In this document: positions 1 through 12,606 of the stretch, piece after piece
Layout: each line of letters starts with the position of its first letter
Numbering within the stretch: the first letter of the stretch is position 1
From: Clonostachys chloroleuca
Taxonomy: Eukaryota > Ascomycota > Sordariomycetes > Hypocreales > Bionectriaceae
DNA length: 64,000 nucleotides
NCBI GenBank assembly: GCA_037952775.1
Contig: JBANAY010000003.1
Coordinates: 9,796,001-9,860,000 of the forward strand
Direction of reading: 5' to 3'
Made by a program: the position numbers and the translations under genes
Notes under the pieces: generated by a model
What the model was told of the DNA's origin: nothing
What the model saw: only the letters and a program-made list of their open reading frames with translations
Databases searched by the model: none

Positions 1-2580
1 AGGCGCAGCCATTAACGTGTTGATGGCTCGCAAGTGAAAGACATGGCCAGAGTTCTTGATCAACTGGATGCATGTTACGGCGGTAAATCCGCCCATGCAG
101 GTCAGGCAACATATCTGAATGAGGGCATAGATTCCTAGGTAAAACCCATATTGTGATTTATCATCAGGATGGTTGGTATTGTAGTCTGACCAAAACTTCA
201 GCCAAATGGTTCCAAATTGGTCACAGAAACTGTACGCCAGGGTCAAGAAAAAGAAGAGACATAGCAGCACTGGACCACGAGTGGATAGATAGCGTCTGTA
301 TACGGCGAAATCCCCTATTGGCCTTTGACGATCATCGATCTCAAACTCTGGTGTGGAATCTGGCTGTGCGACATACAAATCGTCACATTCTTGAGAATCG
401 AAGCCGCTAGGCTCATCCCTGGCGTTCTCAGTCTCGTTTACGTCCAGAGAGTGCGTATATTCTTGGTTTTCCTTGAGCTACTGGTACGTTCCTTGATCTT
501 TAACCGTGCCATCGGCTCCCAAGGCAATGATTAGATCGGCCCAGGCCAGGTGCTTAGTTGAATGACTGCAGAGAACGACAGTAGCTCTCAACCTGCGAAT
601 CAAGCCACCAGATCCAAACAAATTCGAGAAGACTGAATCCGCTCTTTTCTTATCTAGCGCACTGAAAATATTATCGAAAGCGAACACCGATGGTCTTGCA
701 TAGAGTGCACGCGCGATAGCAACTCTCTGGCGCTGCCCTCCACTCAAATTGCACCCATTCGAGCCAGTCGTAGATTGGTCACGTTGGGAAAAAGTGGCAA
801 TGTCTTGACTCAGAGCCGTGGCTTCGAGAACGTCCTTATACCAGACTTCGTCGTAGTCGCCGTGGCCTACGATAACATCTCGTAGCCTCCCATTTGGTAT
901 GTATGGGGACTGGTCGCAAAATCCGATTGCCGAGAGTCTTGGGGTAAAGTAAACATTTCCTTTGATGTAAGGAACTTCTCCTAGAAGAGCCTTGCAGAAT
1001 GTAGACTTGTCAGAGGCTACTGGTCCAACAACCATGGTGAGTTTTGATTGTGGAATTGACAGATTGATTGGCGCAGGATGAAGTTGTTGTCTCTCCACCC
1101 GAAATAGCCGTCCTTGATAGAAAAGGCAGGAGTTGCATTTGGAGACGCTGTTGCATGTTCATTTTGGACATTGCCCAGGGGTATCGTGAGCAGTCTGATA
1201 AATGCTAGTGAAGTAAATGCTCTTGTAGTGTCAAAGTCTCTGCTAGTTGCTCCGAAAGTCAGGAGAGGGGAAAGGATCATCGGAGCATATGAACAAGTGA
1301 CTGAATAAATGATTGTCATTCGGAAACTTGAGCCCGCACCAATCTCAACATCTCTCATGGCCTAAACAAAGTCACCCAACTGTTTATGCACGCCCATAAT
1401 CTTGATGCTTTTCATGTTCTCAATAAGAGTTGCTGTTATCCCAATTCGCTTTTCGGTAGCGTCAACCCATGTTCTCTGGAGTCGAGGAGCAGTTTTACCA
1501 ATGCCCACCGTGACGAGGAAGCATACGCTCGCTACCCCGATTGGGACAAGGAATGCAAGGCCTAGTTGAAGGTAGAGCAAGCAAGCGACTATAAAGAACT
1601 CGATTATGCTAGCCTACGCCACTGTCAATTATATGTGCGCTGGTAGGAGATATGTCCAGCCTACCCAAATGTCATGAAATCCATGGGCACCCTGCTGAAT
1701 TCGTTTGACATCAGCACTCACCAATGTCAGGGATGCTTTGCTGTCATCCGAGGACAGTCTCAGCTCCGCCGTCTTTCTGTAAATTCCGACGACCAGAAGG
1801 CCACGAACGAAGCTGCTTGCCCTCTGATTGTAGTATTGGTACAGTCCCAAAGAGGCTGCCGACCCCAGGTTGATCACTCCAGTTGCGCCCACAAGTGCTC
1901 TACCTTCTCGTGCCCACTCGGACGTCTTGGGGTTGGACAGGAAGTGCCCGACAGCCTGGATCAGGAAAGGTTGGCAAAGGCCAAAACCAAGCTTTGCAAG
2001 CCGTGGTATCACGGGCGCGAGCAGTTCCCACTTCATCGCCCTCCAAAGTGCGATAAGCAATGGGGTCTTCCCTTTCCAGTTGCTCGACGTATTCCAAGAT
2101 GCCCAAAACTTGGGATCTAGCTCTTTGGATGTCATTTGCGGATCCAAATTGTATAAATCAACGATCCCAAGGACCTTTCGGGACCCAAGTAGAATGAGGG
2201 AGTTCAGCCAACAATAAGTCATGATGCTGAATATCCCGGAGGTTGGCTCTGGGCTGGGGTGTTTTAGCCTAGATGCCCAGGTCTTGGGATAGCTTTCGAG
2301 CAACAGAGAGAAGTCTTTAACGCATGTCGCGATGAAGAATATGTACCCGATGCCCCATGGTGATGATGGTATGGTTAAGAGAGCTCTAAACTGAGCTAAA
2401 TCGAGGAGAAATGCGAGGAAGAGAAAAATGGTCAAAGTGAATGAAGGCCGTGGGCATCGTGAGTGCGCCAGCCATGACAGAATGAGAGCTGTGAGAGCGG
2501 CTGGGAGGGCACATGCTGCAGCTGTTATACCGATATTATGAAGTCGCGCACTGTTATGGCCGATGACGGTGATTTTACTA
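1..2580 (-). pseudogene. Decayed ABC-C (MRP-type) multidrug transporter, partial
   Basis: Runs right to left off the window start. Recognisable order: N-terminal membrane helices (TMD0-like, 2580-2300), TMD1 (about 2100-1100), nucleotide-binding domain 1 (about 1070-490, with an intact LSGGQRQRVAIARAL signature), then the start of TMD2 (480-1). One intron, 1614-1664, restores the frame exactly (...HDIW/ASIIEF...). Lesions: in-frame TAG at 1362-1364 where the family has Gln before the AMRDVE segment; one base lost near 1070; a shortened TMD1-NBD1 linker; Walker A reads GPVASDKST (Asp for the second Gly, codon 1009-1011); Walker B reads FDN rather than FDD; second TAG at 478-480, after which the frame stays open to the window edge. 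The first exon is uncertain: an ATG at 2735 reads 33 codons into a TGA. Both TAGs fit CAG to TAG. An intact protein would be an ATP-driven exporter in plasma or vacuolar membrane. Confidence 0.82.
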
Positions 2581-4200
2581 AAATTACATAGAATAGCTAG
2601 GCGAAGGAGTGAATGTGTAAGGTGAACTACCTGTCAGATGGTGAGAAATGCCACGATGCGGAACTCAGGCCTAATGGTCTTACAGATTTTATCCCTTGGA
2701 GTAGCTTTCCATTTGCGGCCTGCTCGACACGGCATAATTGTGTAATTTTGTAAGAGGAAGCAAAGATGAATACTGCACATGGGACAATGGTGAAAAAAAT
2801 ACGTTAAAACAGGAGCGTGAAATCAAAGTCATCGTGACACCCATGAACTATGAGCCCAAATGTGTTGTCTGAGGGGCATGTGTGAGTCTGCCACGAAGCC
2901 ATGCTGATTGTTTACCGCCAGGGGTCTGTCTGGCAGAAGCAGCACAGATATGGTCAATGAAGATGATTGTGGTCTTGATTCCACGAGCCATAGCAAGACA
3001 CGATGGGATCGGCAGAATGTTGCTCCTCGTGACGTACCAGTTAAATGGGTCATGGAATGTAGAGAAACTCTTTTGCAAAAGTCCCCAGGTAGTATTCGTA
3101 GTTGGATGACTGCATGGCGAGGGTGCTTGAGAGGAGGTGGAATGGAACCATCTACAAGGGTTAACACTTTACTTCCGCAACAAGCAGGAAGTTCAGGAGA
3201 TCCCACCACCTACTTTTCATAGGTTTCACCTAATAGTTTAGGAAAAGATATATGAATGCATATTAGTCTATGCCATGACTTTATTGTCAACGTATCGAGA
3301 CACTCTACTTATACATGCAGTCAAAACACACTGTTCCTAGGTCAAGTATAGGGTAGTTGCAAGGCGAGAGCCCTTGTGCATATTTTACGTTTTATGCAGG
3401 GTTTTATAACCCAAGACACTGTCAGACATAAAATAGCGGGGTTGAGAGCGGTGACCTAATCGCTTTCGGCAAAATATCGGACATGAATTGCCAGGGCCTG
3501 AGGTTGGCGAGTTTCAGAACATGTGACACTGTCCAATAGCGTTGCCCGTAGCGCGCAGGCCCTAGAGCACAGCGCTGTACAAAGGCGCTAAGGGGGTCCG
3601 CGTGGTTGTCCAGACAACGCTGCACAACAGTGACGTTTGTTGTTTTCGACCCTTGTCGATGCCGCTAAAAGCATCCGTCTATTGGAGAAAAATCAAAGCA
3701 CGGCCGAGGAAGGGGCAGCAGGCATTGACTCTCCAGCTCGCCGTCGTCGTTAATTAGTCGAGCTAGCTTCCCGTCTCCTCAGCTGCATTTGCATTGTGCA
3801 TTCGTCCATCCTCCTGCCGGCAACACAGTAAGTATCAACAAACCAGCTCAGGACGCGTTGCACGGCTGCTCTGTCCTTAATCCCTTTAGTCACTCACTTT
3901 TGTTTGTTGCCTTTGGGTTTTGTTCTCGAGCATCTCTTTTGCTGTTTCTGCGCTGCACAAGCATTCTTTTTCTGCTTGTTTATTGCATCCCCATCACGAA
4001 GTCGACCAGCACCAACAACAGACAGTCACATCACCGCTCTTTGTCAACAGCCTGCTGCGTCTCGCCCAGCTTCGCAATCCAGGCACGCAAGTCGACCAGC
4101 GCTGCCAGAAGATCCATCGATCCTCACCTCGCCGTGGGCGGTGGACAAACAACCACAAGCGCATCGATACCGAAACGACCACATTTCCACACTGCCAAAC
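2581..4200. other. Intergenic region and kinesin 5' leader
   Basis: No supported gene. Short open frames on both strands (for example 2829-3209 minus and 2908-3222 plus) overlap one another, have no recognisable domain and show no splice-supported extension. The last 400 bases before 4201 are pyrimidine-rich and CA-rich, as expected of the promoter and 5' leader of a housekeeping fungal gene. Confidence 0.6.
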
Positions 4201-7200
4201 ATGGCGCAAGCTGGCGGACAGTCCTCGATCACAGTAGCCGGTATGTTGGCACCTTTTGCCTTTGCGGACGGGACGAAAGCTCGCCCAGGACATGGAGGTA
4301 GCAAGAGTGAGGGGCCAAAGCTGACCAGAGTCCAGTGCGAGTACGGCCGTTTACCATCCGTGAAGCTGCACAACTGTAAGACTTTCCCGCCCTCTCTCCC
4401 CCAAAGACAAGCCCCGGCGAGTTCGAGTGCTTGGTTACCAACGCAAAGCTAACGCTCAACTCAATCTTCACAGTCAGAGAAACGACGATGGCACAGTTTT
4501 CCTCGGAGACGGTTCGCTCGCTGGCGCCCCAGCACCCAAACTGCACCAGCGCGGCCTGCGCAATGTCATCAAGGTCGTCGACGACCGGTGCCTGTAAGCT
4601 TACCGCCCCTTGGTGACCCTTCCTCGACTCAAGGCACCGAGTGCTAATCGAGACCCTATCTACAGAGTATTCGATCCTCCCGAAGACAACCCCGTGCAGA
4701 AATTCTCCCGATCCGTCGTTCCCACATCCAAGAAGGTCAAGGACCAGGTCTTTGCCTTTGATCGCGTGTTTGATGACCACACAAGCCAGTCCGACGTCTA
4801 CGAGGGCACAACACGAAACCTGCTCGACAGCGTCCTCGACGGCTACAATGCCACCGTCTTCGCCTACGGTGCCACCGGATGCGGCAAGACACACACCATC
4901 ACCGGCACATCCCAACATCCGGGCATCATCTTCCTGACCATGCAGGAGTTGTTCGAGAAGATTGACGAGCGCAGCCAGGAGAAGACCACAGAGCTTAGTC
5001 TGAGCTACCTGGAAATCTATAACGAAACAATCCGAGATCTGCTGGTGCCAGGAGGTAGCAAGGCCGGTCTGATGCTGCGCGAGGACAGCAACCAAGCCGT
5101 CACAGTCTCCGGCTTGTCAAGCCACCATCCCAAAGACGTCCAAGAAGTCATGGATATGATTGTTCAGGGCAACGAATACCGCACAGTGTCACCCACAGAG
5201 GCCAATGCCACCTCCTCGCGATCGCACGCCGTGCTGCAAATCAACGTGGCCCAGAAGGACAGGAACGCAGACGTCAACGAGCCACACACCATGGCAACTC
5301 TCAGCATTATCGATTTGGCAGGGTCTGAGAGAGCCTCTGTGACCAAGAACCGTGGCGAGCGCCTTACCGAGGGTGCCAACATCAACAAGTCTCTGCTGGC
5401 TCTGGGCGGCTGCATCAACGCCCTCTGCGATCGTCGCCTCAAGACCCATGTGCCGTACCGGAACAGCAAGCTCACGCGTCTGCTGAAATTCTCGCTCGGA
5501 GGAAACTGCAAGACCGTCATGATTGTCTGCGTGTCACCTTCCAGCGCTCACTACGACGAGACCCATAACACTCTACGATATGCCAACCGAGCCAAGAACA
5601 TCCAGACCAAGGTCACCCGCAACGTATTTAATGTCAACCGTCATGTCAAGGACTTCTTGGTCAAGATCGATGAACAGATGGCGCTCATCAATGAGTTGCG
5701 AGCACAGCAGAAGGATGCCGAGGCCCTCTTCTTTGCCAAATTCAAGAAGCAGTGCGACAAGCGCCAGGGCTTGGCTCGCGAGGGCATGCAGCGTCTTCGC
5801 CAGGCCTATGACCATTCGGCGTCTGATCGTCAGGAACGCATCAACTGCATGAAGAAGCTGAGGGCCTTTGAGCGCCGTATCAGTCTCTTGTCAGGTTGGA
5901 TCGGGGCATTCGACACCGTCTGTGACCAGCACACTGGAGGCGATGAGGAGGCGATGCCACCCAATCTTGTGGCAATCCGGAAGACGGCCAGCGGCATCCT
6001 CCTGGAGCTCGAGAACAGCCGCCAGCATCTCCATCAGAAACTGGAGAAGCCGACCTGGGAACGGGCTATCGACACAGCGCTTGTGCACAGCCTCAAGCAG
6101 CTGGAGAGTACTGATGGTGCGGATACCGGTGAGATCGCCAACCTCGAACGGGAAGCTGAGCTTCTCAAGATGAACTTCAACCGGGAGAGCTATAGAGAGG
6201 TGCTTGAGCAGGAAAGGGGAGGCGACGCTGCCATGATGCAGCTTCTCTTGACTGCCCAGTTTGAGATTCTGGCTTCGCTCTCCGAGACCCTTGATATGGA
6301 CGAGGAGTCGGCTGTGGCCCATGCCAGAGGGCTCATCCATTCGCTCCTCCAGACCGGGTTCAATGCCGCGTCGCAGGTAGTCAAGCCAGACGGACCCTTG
6401 CCTGTAATAGATGCTCTCCCCCCGATGCGCAAGGGCACCCCGCGAAAGAAGAGGGCTCCTGGCTCGGCCGTGAAGCCCATTGTTTTCCCTACCATGACCC
6501 AAATTGAGGTCACAACAATGAGCCCATTGAAGGCGTCTCCGAAACGACGCAAGGCTGCAAACCCTGCAAAGAAGGGAGTCTCTTTCTCGCCTGTGAAGAA
6601 GGCAGTCATGAAGAAGGGAGGCGTCCGATGGCGCGATGACGAGTCCGAGGATGGCACACTGGCCGACTTTGAGAAGACCCCTAAGAAATTCAGCTCTCCT
6701 CCAGAGAATCCAGTTGAGGCTGCCGCCGCGGAGAGCACTCCTCCTCCGCCACCAAAGTTCACGATGCCCTCAATTGTAGCCGAGCCAGCGCCAGCCGCGC
6801 CCGTCTTTTTGCAGCACGAACCTACGATCGACGAGGAGGATAGCACCTCAACAAGCTTGGACTTGCCGGAAATGCCCAGCATTCCCGTTGCCAAGCCCAG
6901 TCGGTTCCAGGCCGGATTCCTGTCCAAGGCGTCTAGAAGATCCTTGGCGGTAGACGGCTCTCCTTCGCAACAGGCCCCCACGATGAGCCTCAATCTTGCG
7001 AGCCGACACTCGATGTCCCCTTCAGATTCAGACAGGACGCCCCCTCCGCTGCGGTCACTCGACATCGCTAAAACCGGGAACCTTTCACCGCGGCAGGGCC
7101 AGCTGCCGATTGCCACAAGGCGCTTCTCGCCCAACTCTCAGCGCATCGCCCAGGTCATAGTAGATGAGAACAACCCGCCGTCGCAGCAGTCTGGGTCCGA

Positions 7201-7675
7201 TTCGGAATCAGGCGCCATTGATGCTCGTAAGCTTAGGAGCGCGTTGCACTCGGCCAACAAGGCGCGAAGGGTGAGTCTTATGGCTGGCGCGGGAGCTTCT
7301 GGCGGAAGACGTGTATCGTCGATTGGTTCTCTGAGTGGTGAACGATCATTGGGAGCGGCCCCAAGGCCTAGTATGCCTGCTTCTGGGAGCCTGGCGAGCA
7401 GCACCAACGGCATCTCGCGGAACCGACGGGGCAGCTCAGAGCGACGCAAGAGCCCACCCATGACGTGCTCTCCCTCAGAGCTGTATGGCAAAGGCGAGAG
7501 GGCCCTTAGCGCCAGTCAGGCGAGGCGTATGAACCTTGGTGGAAGCCTCCGGGTGGATAATGGACGTTCTGGAAACGGCTCTGGCGAGACTCGGCGCGTG
7601 ACTATTGGTCTCGGGTCGACGCCCGCCGGTGGGAACCGAAAGGCTGATGTGCGATCTAGCATCGCCTGGCGGTGA
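4201..7675 (+). CDS. KIP3: Kinesin-8 motor protein (Kip3/KLP5/KipB-like)
   Basis: Four exons: 4201-4240, 4336-4375, 4474-4593, 4666-7675 (1069 residues). The three introns are packed into the first 470 bases and join perfectly through the motor's opening strand (ITVAVRVRPF). The N-terminal motor domain has the P-loop GATGCGKTHT at about residue 135, switch I NATSSRSH near 245 and switch II DLAGSE near 286. A neck/coiled-coil segment follows (about 390-620), then a long, basic, Ser/Pro-rich tail with many K/R-SP motifs. Kinesin-8 proteins walk to microtubule plus ends and shorten them, controlling spindle length and nuclear position; nucleus and cytoplasm. The GC-rich, strongly biased codons suggest a conserved, well-expressed gene. 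The start is chosen because it directly precedes the conserved beta-strand. Assignment to kinesin-8 rests on the motor sequence; the tail is not diagnostic. Confidence 0.93.
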
Positions 7676-10236
7676 GTTTAGACGATGGTTATGGGCAGGA
7701 TCATCCCCCATCTCCAATAGTTAGCGGGGTAGCTAAGGAGAAGCCTTGAACTGGGGGTGTGATGTGATGTGAACCCCATCTCTTGGCTGTTGGAGGCCGT
7801 CAATGGGGGTATACGCGTCATCGCTACACAGGTTGGGTAGCTGGGATTATCCTTTCTTCTTCCCTTTCTCTGTGTCTATTTTTCTCATTTTATATGGTCT
7901 TTTTTTTTTTCTTCATCATCATTTGCTTTCGTGGCGTTGGGAAGGGAACAAGGCTGCATCGCCAGCATTAGTTTGGGAAGCTCGTCTGTGTTTTTATTCT
8001 GGATGAGATGCCAATTTGTAATGAATGAATAGTCAAGTCCGTCGCTGATGTTAGACTTAATGAGAATGCTTCTTTACTACAATCACGCTCTCCTCTACTT
8101 GCAATGTGTAATGTTTGATGTGATTGAGGAGAATGGTCTCTCTTCTGCCATCATGAGATTGGTAAGACTCTTCGGGATTTACCCAAAAGAGTCACCCAAA
8201 AGAGTCACTTGGCAGTTGGAGAAGGTGACCTTTCTGACTCGGGGCACCCTTCTTCCTCGGGGTTGCTCTGCTTTAGCGTGCGTGATAATGGCCAATGCAT
8301 TTTGAGGGTTAGCCGAAGCACGGCTATGCTTCTAGCTAGGTTCGCGAACACGGACCCATCCACACACCTTGTTCATGGTGTTGCCACTTTTTATTCTCTT
8401 TTCCCTTTAACAAGATAGATCATGTCATGGGTTTCCCTAGTATTCTCCGTCTAAAATTTAGCTCATGAGCGGGGAGGATGGGACTAGGCTAGGCTATGGG
8501 GGAATAGAGTATTAGGCGAAGAGAGAGGAGAGAGGAGGAAGAGGCAGAAATCTCCGACAACTCCGCGGTGCGGTCAAGGACTCCACCAGGAAGCAAGCCT
8601 TGGGATTGGATATGGGCTCAGAGAGGAGATGAGGGGACAGCTACCTAAACCAGGGGTGGCTGGGTGTGACAGGTTGGGGATTTCACTTGGAGATTGCCAC
8701 TTCTCGCCCAATCTTTGCTCCATCCCCGGGCTTCTCGGGGCAGAGGATGGAAGAGCATATTCGGGGAAAGGGGATGGGATCCCACGCAGCATAAGCACAT
8801 ATATGGTGGTGGCGGACGCACATGCTCAGATATCCCTCGAGACAAGTACACGAGTAAAAAGACCGCACCGGAATCTGGAAGCATCACCGGCGGCAGGGGT
8901 GGACCGGCACGTCGCATGATGATGGGGGAAAACGTGCCACCAGAAGAAACTGCGTGCGGTGACTGGGCAGCCTGAATGGACGGGGGATCCGCCCAAGATT
9001 AATTGTCTCGCTCGTTTATGTACCCCATCCCCTCATCTCTCCCCCTCATTGTGAATCTGCGGGGACGTCAGATTCGTAGATTCCTGCCTGATTCAGGCTG
9101 TTCCCTGGCAACGCCGGGTGAAGGGAAAAGCACTGGGCAGCACTCTCTGTTGTCGCAGGGAGAGTAGCAGCCAGCTCTCACCGGCTCGCTCCCGGTTCCC
9201 TCTCTTTCCCCCGCGGAGACCGACCCTGGCTGATACGACTGTGACGCTGCCAAAGTGAAGAGAACAGACGGGGTTGCAAATCCTGCTGCCTGTTGCGTTG
9301 ATCTTCTGCCCCTTTCATGATTAGCGTATATGTTGGTTTGTCCTCTAACCCCGGAGTTAACTGTCAAACTCTTGGCCCTAGCAGGCTTTGTTGGAGACGC
9401 TGCGGGCTAATCAATGAGATGCTTAAAAATCTTATTTGGTTAAGAGTGATTTGTTTTGCTTAGCTTATTGTTGGTCCACCACACCATTTTTTCATCCCAC
9501 CCACCATCGGATCCGCAAAGCGCCCAGAAGCATTGTTTTCGGATCCTGCGGTCCCCAGGCACATTGCGCTATTCTGCTTCTAAAGCATGAGTTTACTGGC
9601 CTAGCGCTCTTTCCGTTGTCTTACTGAGGCTTCCTCGTGACGCGAACTATGAATCCGTCAGCACTGCAAGGGAAAGGAGCAAGGGGTAGGCTGGAAGGCT
9701 GGGGCAAATCCTTGGAATCTCCTCCACTTCTTTCTCCATAGACTCTATCTGAGAACCTGATCTGGACTCTGGGTCGGAGATACGGGGCTCCCCGCCAAAA
9801 TGGTCGACTGCCCCCGGGTTGATGACCAACCGACGGTCCCACCGCCATCAACGAAGCCAACCATCTCCACGAGAGAGCGTCACATTTCGTAGAGCAGGCG
9901 TACATGGGGTGGGAAGGCCAATAAATGCAAACAGAAGTGGCACCGACCATGGTTCAGCCGGGGCTTCCCTTGTCCTGTCTTCCCCCCACCCCCCGATGCG
10001 GAGTAGAGTGCCAGTCAGAGAGTTACCCTCAGCCATGAAGCCCAAACATCATAAATAAAAACTCGGACGATTCCCAAACTTTCTCTCTTGGGCTCTCTGT
10101 CATATCCTCTCTCCAGACTTCCCCATCTCTCCCACGTGTTCACCCTTCTTGTGCACCGAGACAGCCCACCCTCCTCTCTCCCTTCAATACCCACGTCCAC
10201 TGCTTTGGCATACAAGCGTGAGGGACGTCTGCCACC
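7676..10236. other. Long intergenic region
   Basis: About 2.5 kb without a supportable gene. It holds the kinesin 3' region with a T-rich tract near 7900, a 13-bp direct repeat at 8182-8207, a purine-rich stretch near 8517-8545, and a pyrimidine-rich leader just before the permease start (about 10060-10230). Open frames here are short, overlapping and lack domains. Confidence 0.55.
8182..8207. repeat. 13-bp exact tandem repeat, two copies
   Basis: The unit CCCAAAAGAGTCA occurs twice in a row. A reverse copy of the core (GACTCTT) lies just upstream at 8166-8172, so the segment can also fold as a short hairpin. Function unknown. Confidence 0.8.
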
Positions 10237-11854
10237 ATGGGTGACATCGAGAAGCCCGAGCTCCCCATTGAGCTGGAAAAGGGCACATCGCATGTTGACA
10301 AGTCCGGCATCGAGTATGAGCGCGCCCAGCTCCTAGCCAACCTGCCAGACCCTGATGCCGGCAAGACCGACGAGGAGCGCAAGGCGATTGTGAGTTCTTA
10401 CCCCTCCCCATAGCCTTATATCCTGCCCTACCACATTTAGCCGAGCTTGCGCTAACCTGCCCTCTCTTTCGCCTATTATAGGACAAGAGGCTGATGAGAA
10501 AAGTCGACTTGTGGCTTATCCCCTGGCTCTCGCTGCTGTACCTCCTCTCCTTCCTTGATCGAACAAACATTGGCAATGCTCGTTTGGAGGGCATGGAACT
10601 TGACCTGGGGATGGTCGATGGAAACTATAACATGGCCCTGACCATCTTCTTCATTGGTTATGCCGTCGCTGAACCCATCACCAACGCTCTGCTGAAGCGA
10701 TTGACACCCCGTATCTTCTTCACTGGCATCATCGTGGTCTGGGGTATCATCATGACCCTCATGGGTCTCTGCAAGAACAACGCAGGTCTCCTTGCTGCCC
10801 GCTGGTTTCTCGGTATCGCCGAGGCTGGTCTCTTCCCTGGTGTGAACTACTACCTCTCTTGCTGGTACAAGAGTTCCGAGATCGGTGTGCGCTCCTCTCT
10901 CTTCTTCTCTGCCGCCGCCCTCGCCGGCTCCTTCGGTGGTCTCCTCGCCGCTGCCATTGCCAAGATGAAGGGTGTTGGCGGCATGCCCGGCTGGGCCTGG
11001 ATCTTCATCATCGAAGGTCTCGCCACCACCCTCGTCGGTGTCTTCTGCTGGTGGATGGTCTTTGACTGGCCCGAGACGGCAACCTTCCTCGACGAGGACG
11101 ACCGCATCCGCGTCCAGCGCCGCCTCATCATGGACCGCCAGGGCCGCACCGCCGAGGACTTTGACAAGCGCCACATCTACGCCGCCCTCAAGGACTGGAA
11201 GACGTACGGCTACATGGTCATCTACGGCGGCTGCCTCACCCCCTCTACGCCTTCTCCCTCTTCCTCCCCACCATCCTCCGCGGCATGGGCCACACGGGAA
11301 CCCAGGGCCAGCTCCTATCTGTGCCCCCCTACGCTGTCGCCGCCGTCTGCACCGTCGCCATCGGCTTCTTCGCCGATCACACCCGCTACCGTGGCTACTG
11401 CAACGTCTTCACCGTGCTCATCGGCGTGGCCGGCTTCGTCATGCTCCTCGGCTCCAACAACCTCCAGGTCCAATACGCCGGCACCTTCCTCGGCGCCGCG
11501 GGCATCTACCCGACCATCCCCAACACGCTCTCCTGGCTCAACAACAACACCGAGGGCTCCCTCAAGCGCGCCTTCGTGCTCGGCATGGTCGTCGGCTGGG
11601 GCAACCTCAACGGCGTCGTCTCGTCCAACATCTACCTCACCCGCGAGAGCCCGCACTTCTGGACGGGGCACGGCGTCGTCCTCGGCTACCAGGTCGTGTG
11701 CCTGCTCGGCGGCACCATCTTCATGCACTTTGCGCTGCGCAGGATGAACGCGAACCGCAAGGCCGGCAAGATGGACGCTAGGTGGGCGGCGTTGTCGGAG
11801 GAGCAGCGCTGGATCGAGGGTGACTTGCGCCCCGACTTTGTGTACACTCTGTGA
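10237..11854 (+). CDS. MFS permease, anion:cation symporter (Dal5/allantoate-type), with a one-base frameshift
   Basis: Exon 1 10237-10389, intron 10390-10481, exon 2 10482-11854. The start has a good fungal context (GCCACCATGG). The hydrophilic N-terminus is followed by the classic ACS-family opening (LWLIPWLSLLYLLSFLDRTNIGNARLEG) and about twelve membrane helices; the C-terminus is intact (IEGDLRPDFVYTL). The frame breaks at a run of five C at 11239-11243, between the seventh helix (TYGYMVIYGG) and the expected LYAFSLFLPTIL; restoring one base gives a full-length permease of about 508 residues. No GT/AG pair can bridge the break as an intron. ACS transporters import organic anions such as allantoate, nicotinate, pantothenate or tartrate at the plasma membrane; the substrate is unknown. 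The break is probably an assembly error. Confidence 0.88.
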
Positions 11855-12606
11855 GCAAATAGAGATCTTCTGGGTCCCTGCTGGGAATGTGGTATGATTT
11901 ATGATGGGAAAATGGGAATATTTGGATTTATACTGTATTGTGAGATGACAGAAGGTAGATAGATAGACGTGGTGAATATCATACTCGTGTCATTCAATTG
12001 CTGCTGTGCCACATCAATTGTGAGCCAACGCGTGCTCATTTTGGTCCAGTGCAAACTGGCATGGCGATCAATTATATCCAGGGGCATTTCACGAGTTTGG
12101 TGAGTGAGGGAGCGCGTGATTTGATCTCCAGACTTGAAGTAGTTCGTTATTACGTACTCAATTCACTTGGCTTGGCATCTTGAATCAGAGACTGAGAAGG
12201 CTGCTCCAGGCACAGGTCTCTACAGCCAGGGTGACGGTTTTATTTCTCGTTGAAAGATTGGGCTGGCAATCGTGGGGATTCTCCCAATTGAACACTCTCT
12301 CCTCATCAGCCCCAATGCGCTTCATTTCCCTTGAGCGATGAGAATGAAGGTTAGAGAATGCTCATTTTCTAGAAAATTCAAACTCGCGAGTCGGAAATCA
12401 CCGTGCAAGCGGCCTAGGCGTGATGAGATTCGTCCGTTTCTACCCCGTTTCCCCACCCCTTTTTCTCCACGCCAGGCCATGTCCATTCTCCAGGTGACAG
12501 TTTCTGGCCGGAGGGTCAGCTGGGGGCAATGTGGGCGTGCTGGAGAGAAAACGAGAAGAGCCATCAATAGCCGTTTCCATCAATTCGATGTCGCAGAGCC
12601 TTCACC
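11855..12606. other. Intergenic region
   Basis: Permease 3' region and promoter of the downstream regulator. No gene-like open frame. A pyrimidine-rich stretch lies near 12435-12475 ahead of the regulator start. Confidence 0.55.

Noticed and set aside
1362..1420. Intron ending at the TAG in the ABC transporter
   Set aside because: TTTGTTTAG looks like an acceptor, but no GT donor lies at a usual distance without removing conserved coding sequence (MKSIKIMGVHKQLGDF).
2829..3222. Overlapping open frames of 126 codons (minus) and 104 codons (plus)
   Set aside because: Each is a shadow of the other, with no domain, no splice extension and no supporting composition.
6190..7134. 314-codon minus-strand frame inside the kinesin gene
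   Set aside because: Shadow of the GC-rich, codon-biased kinesin tail; no domain.
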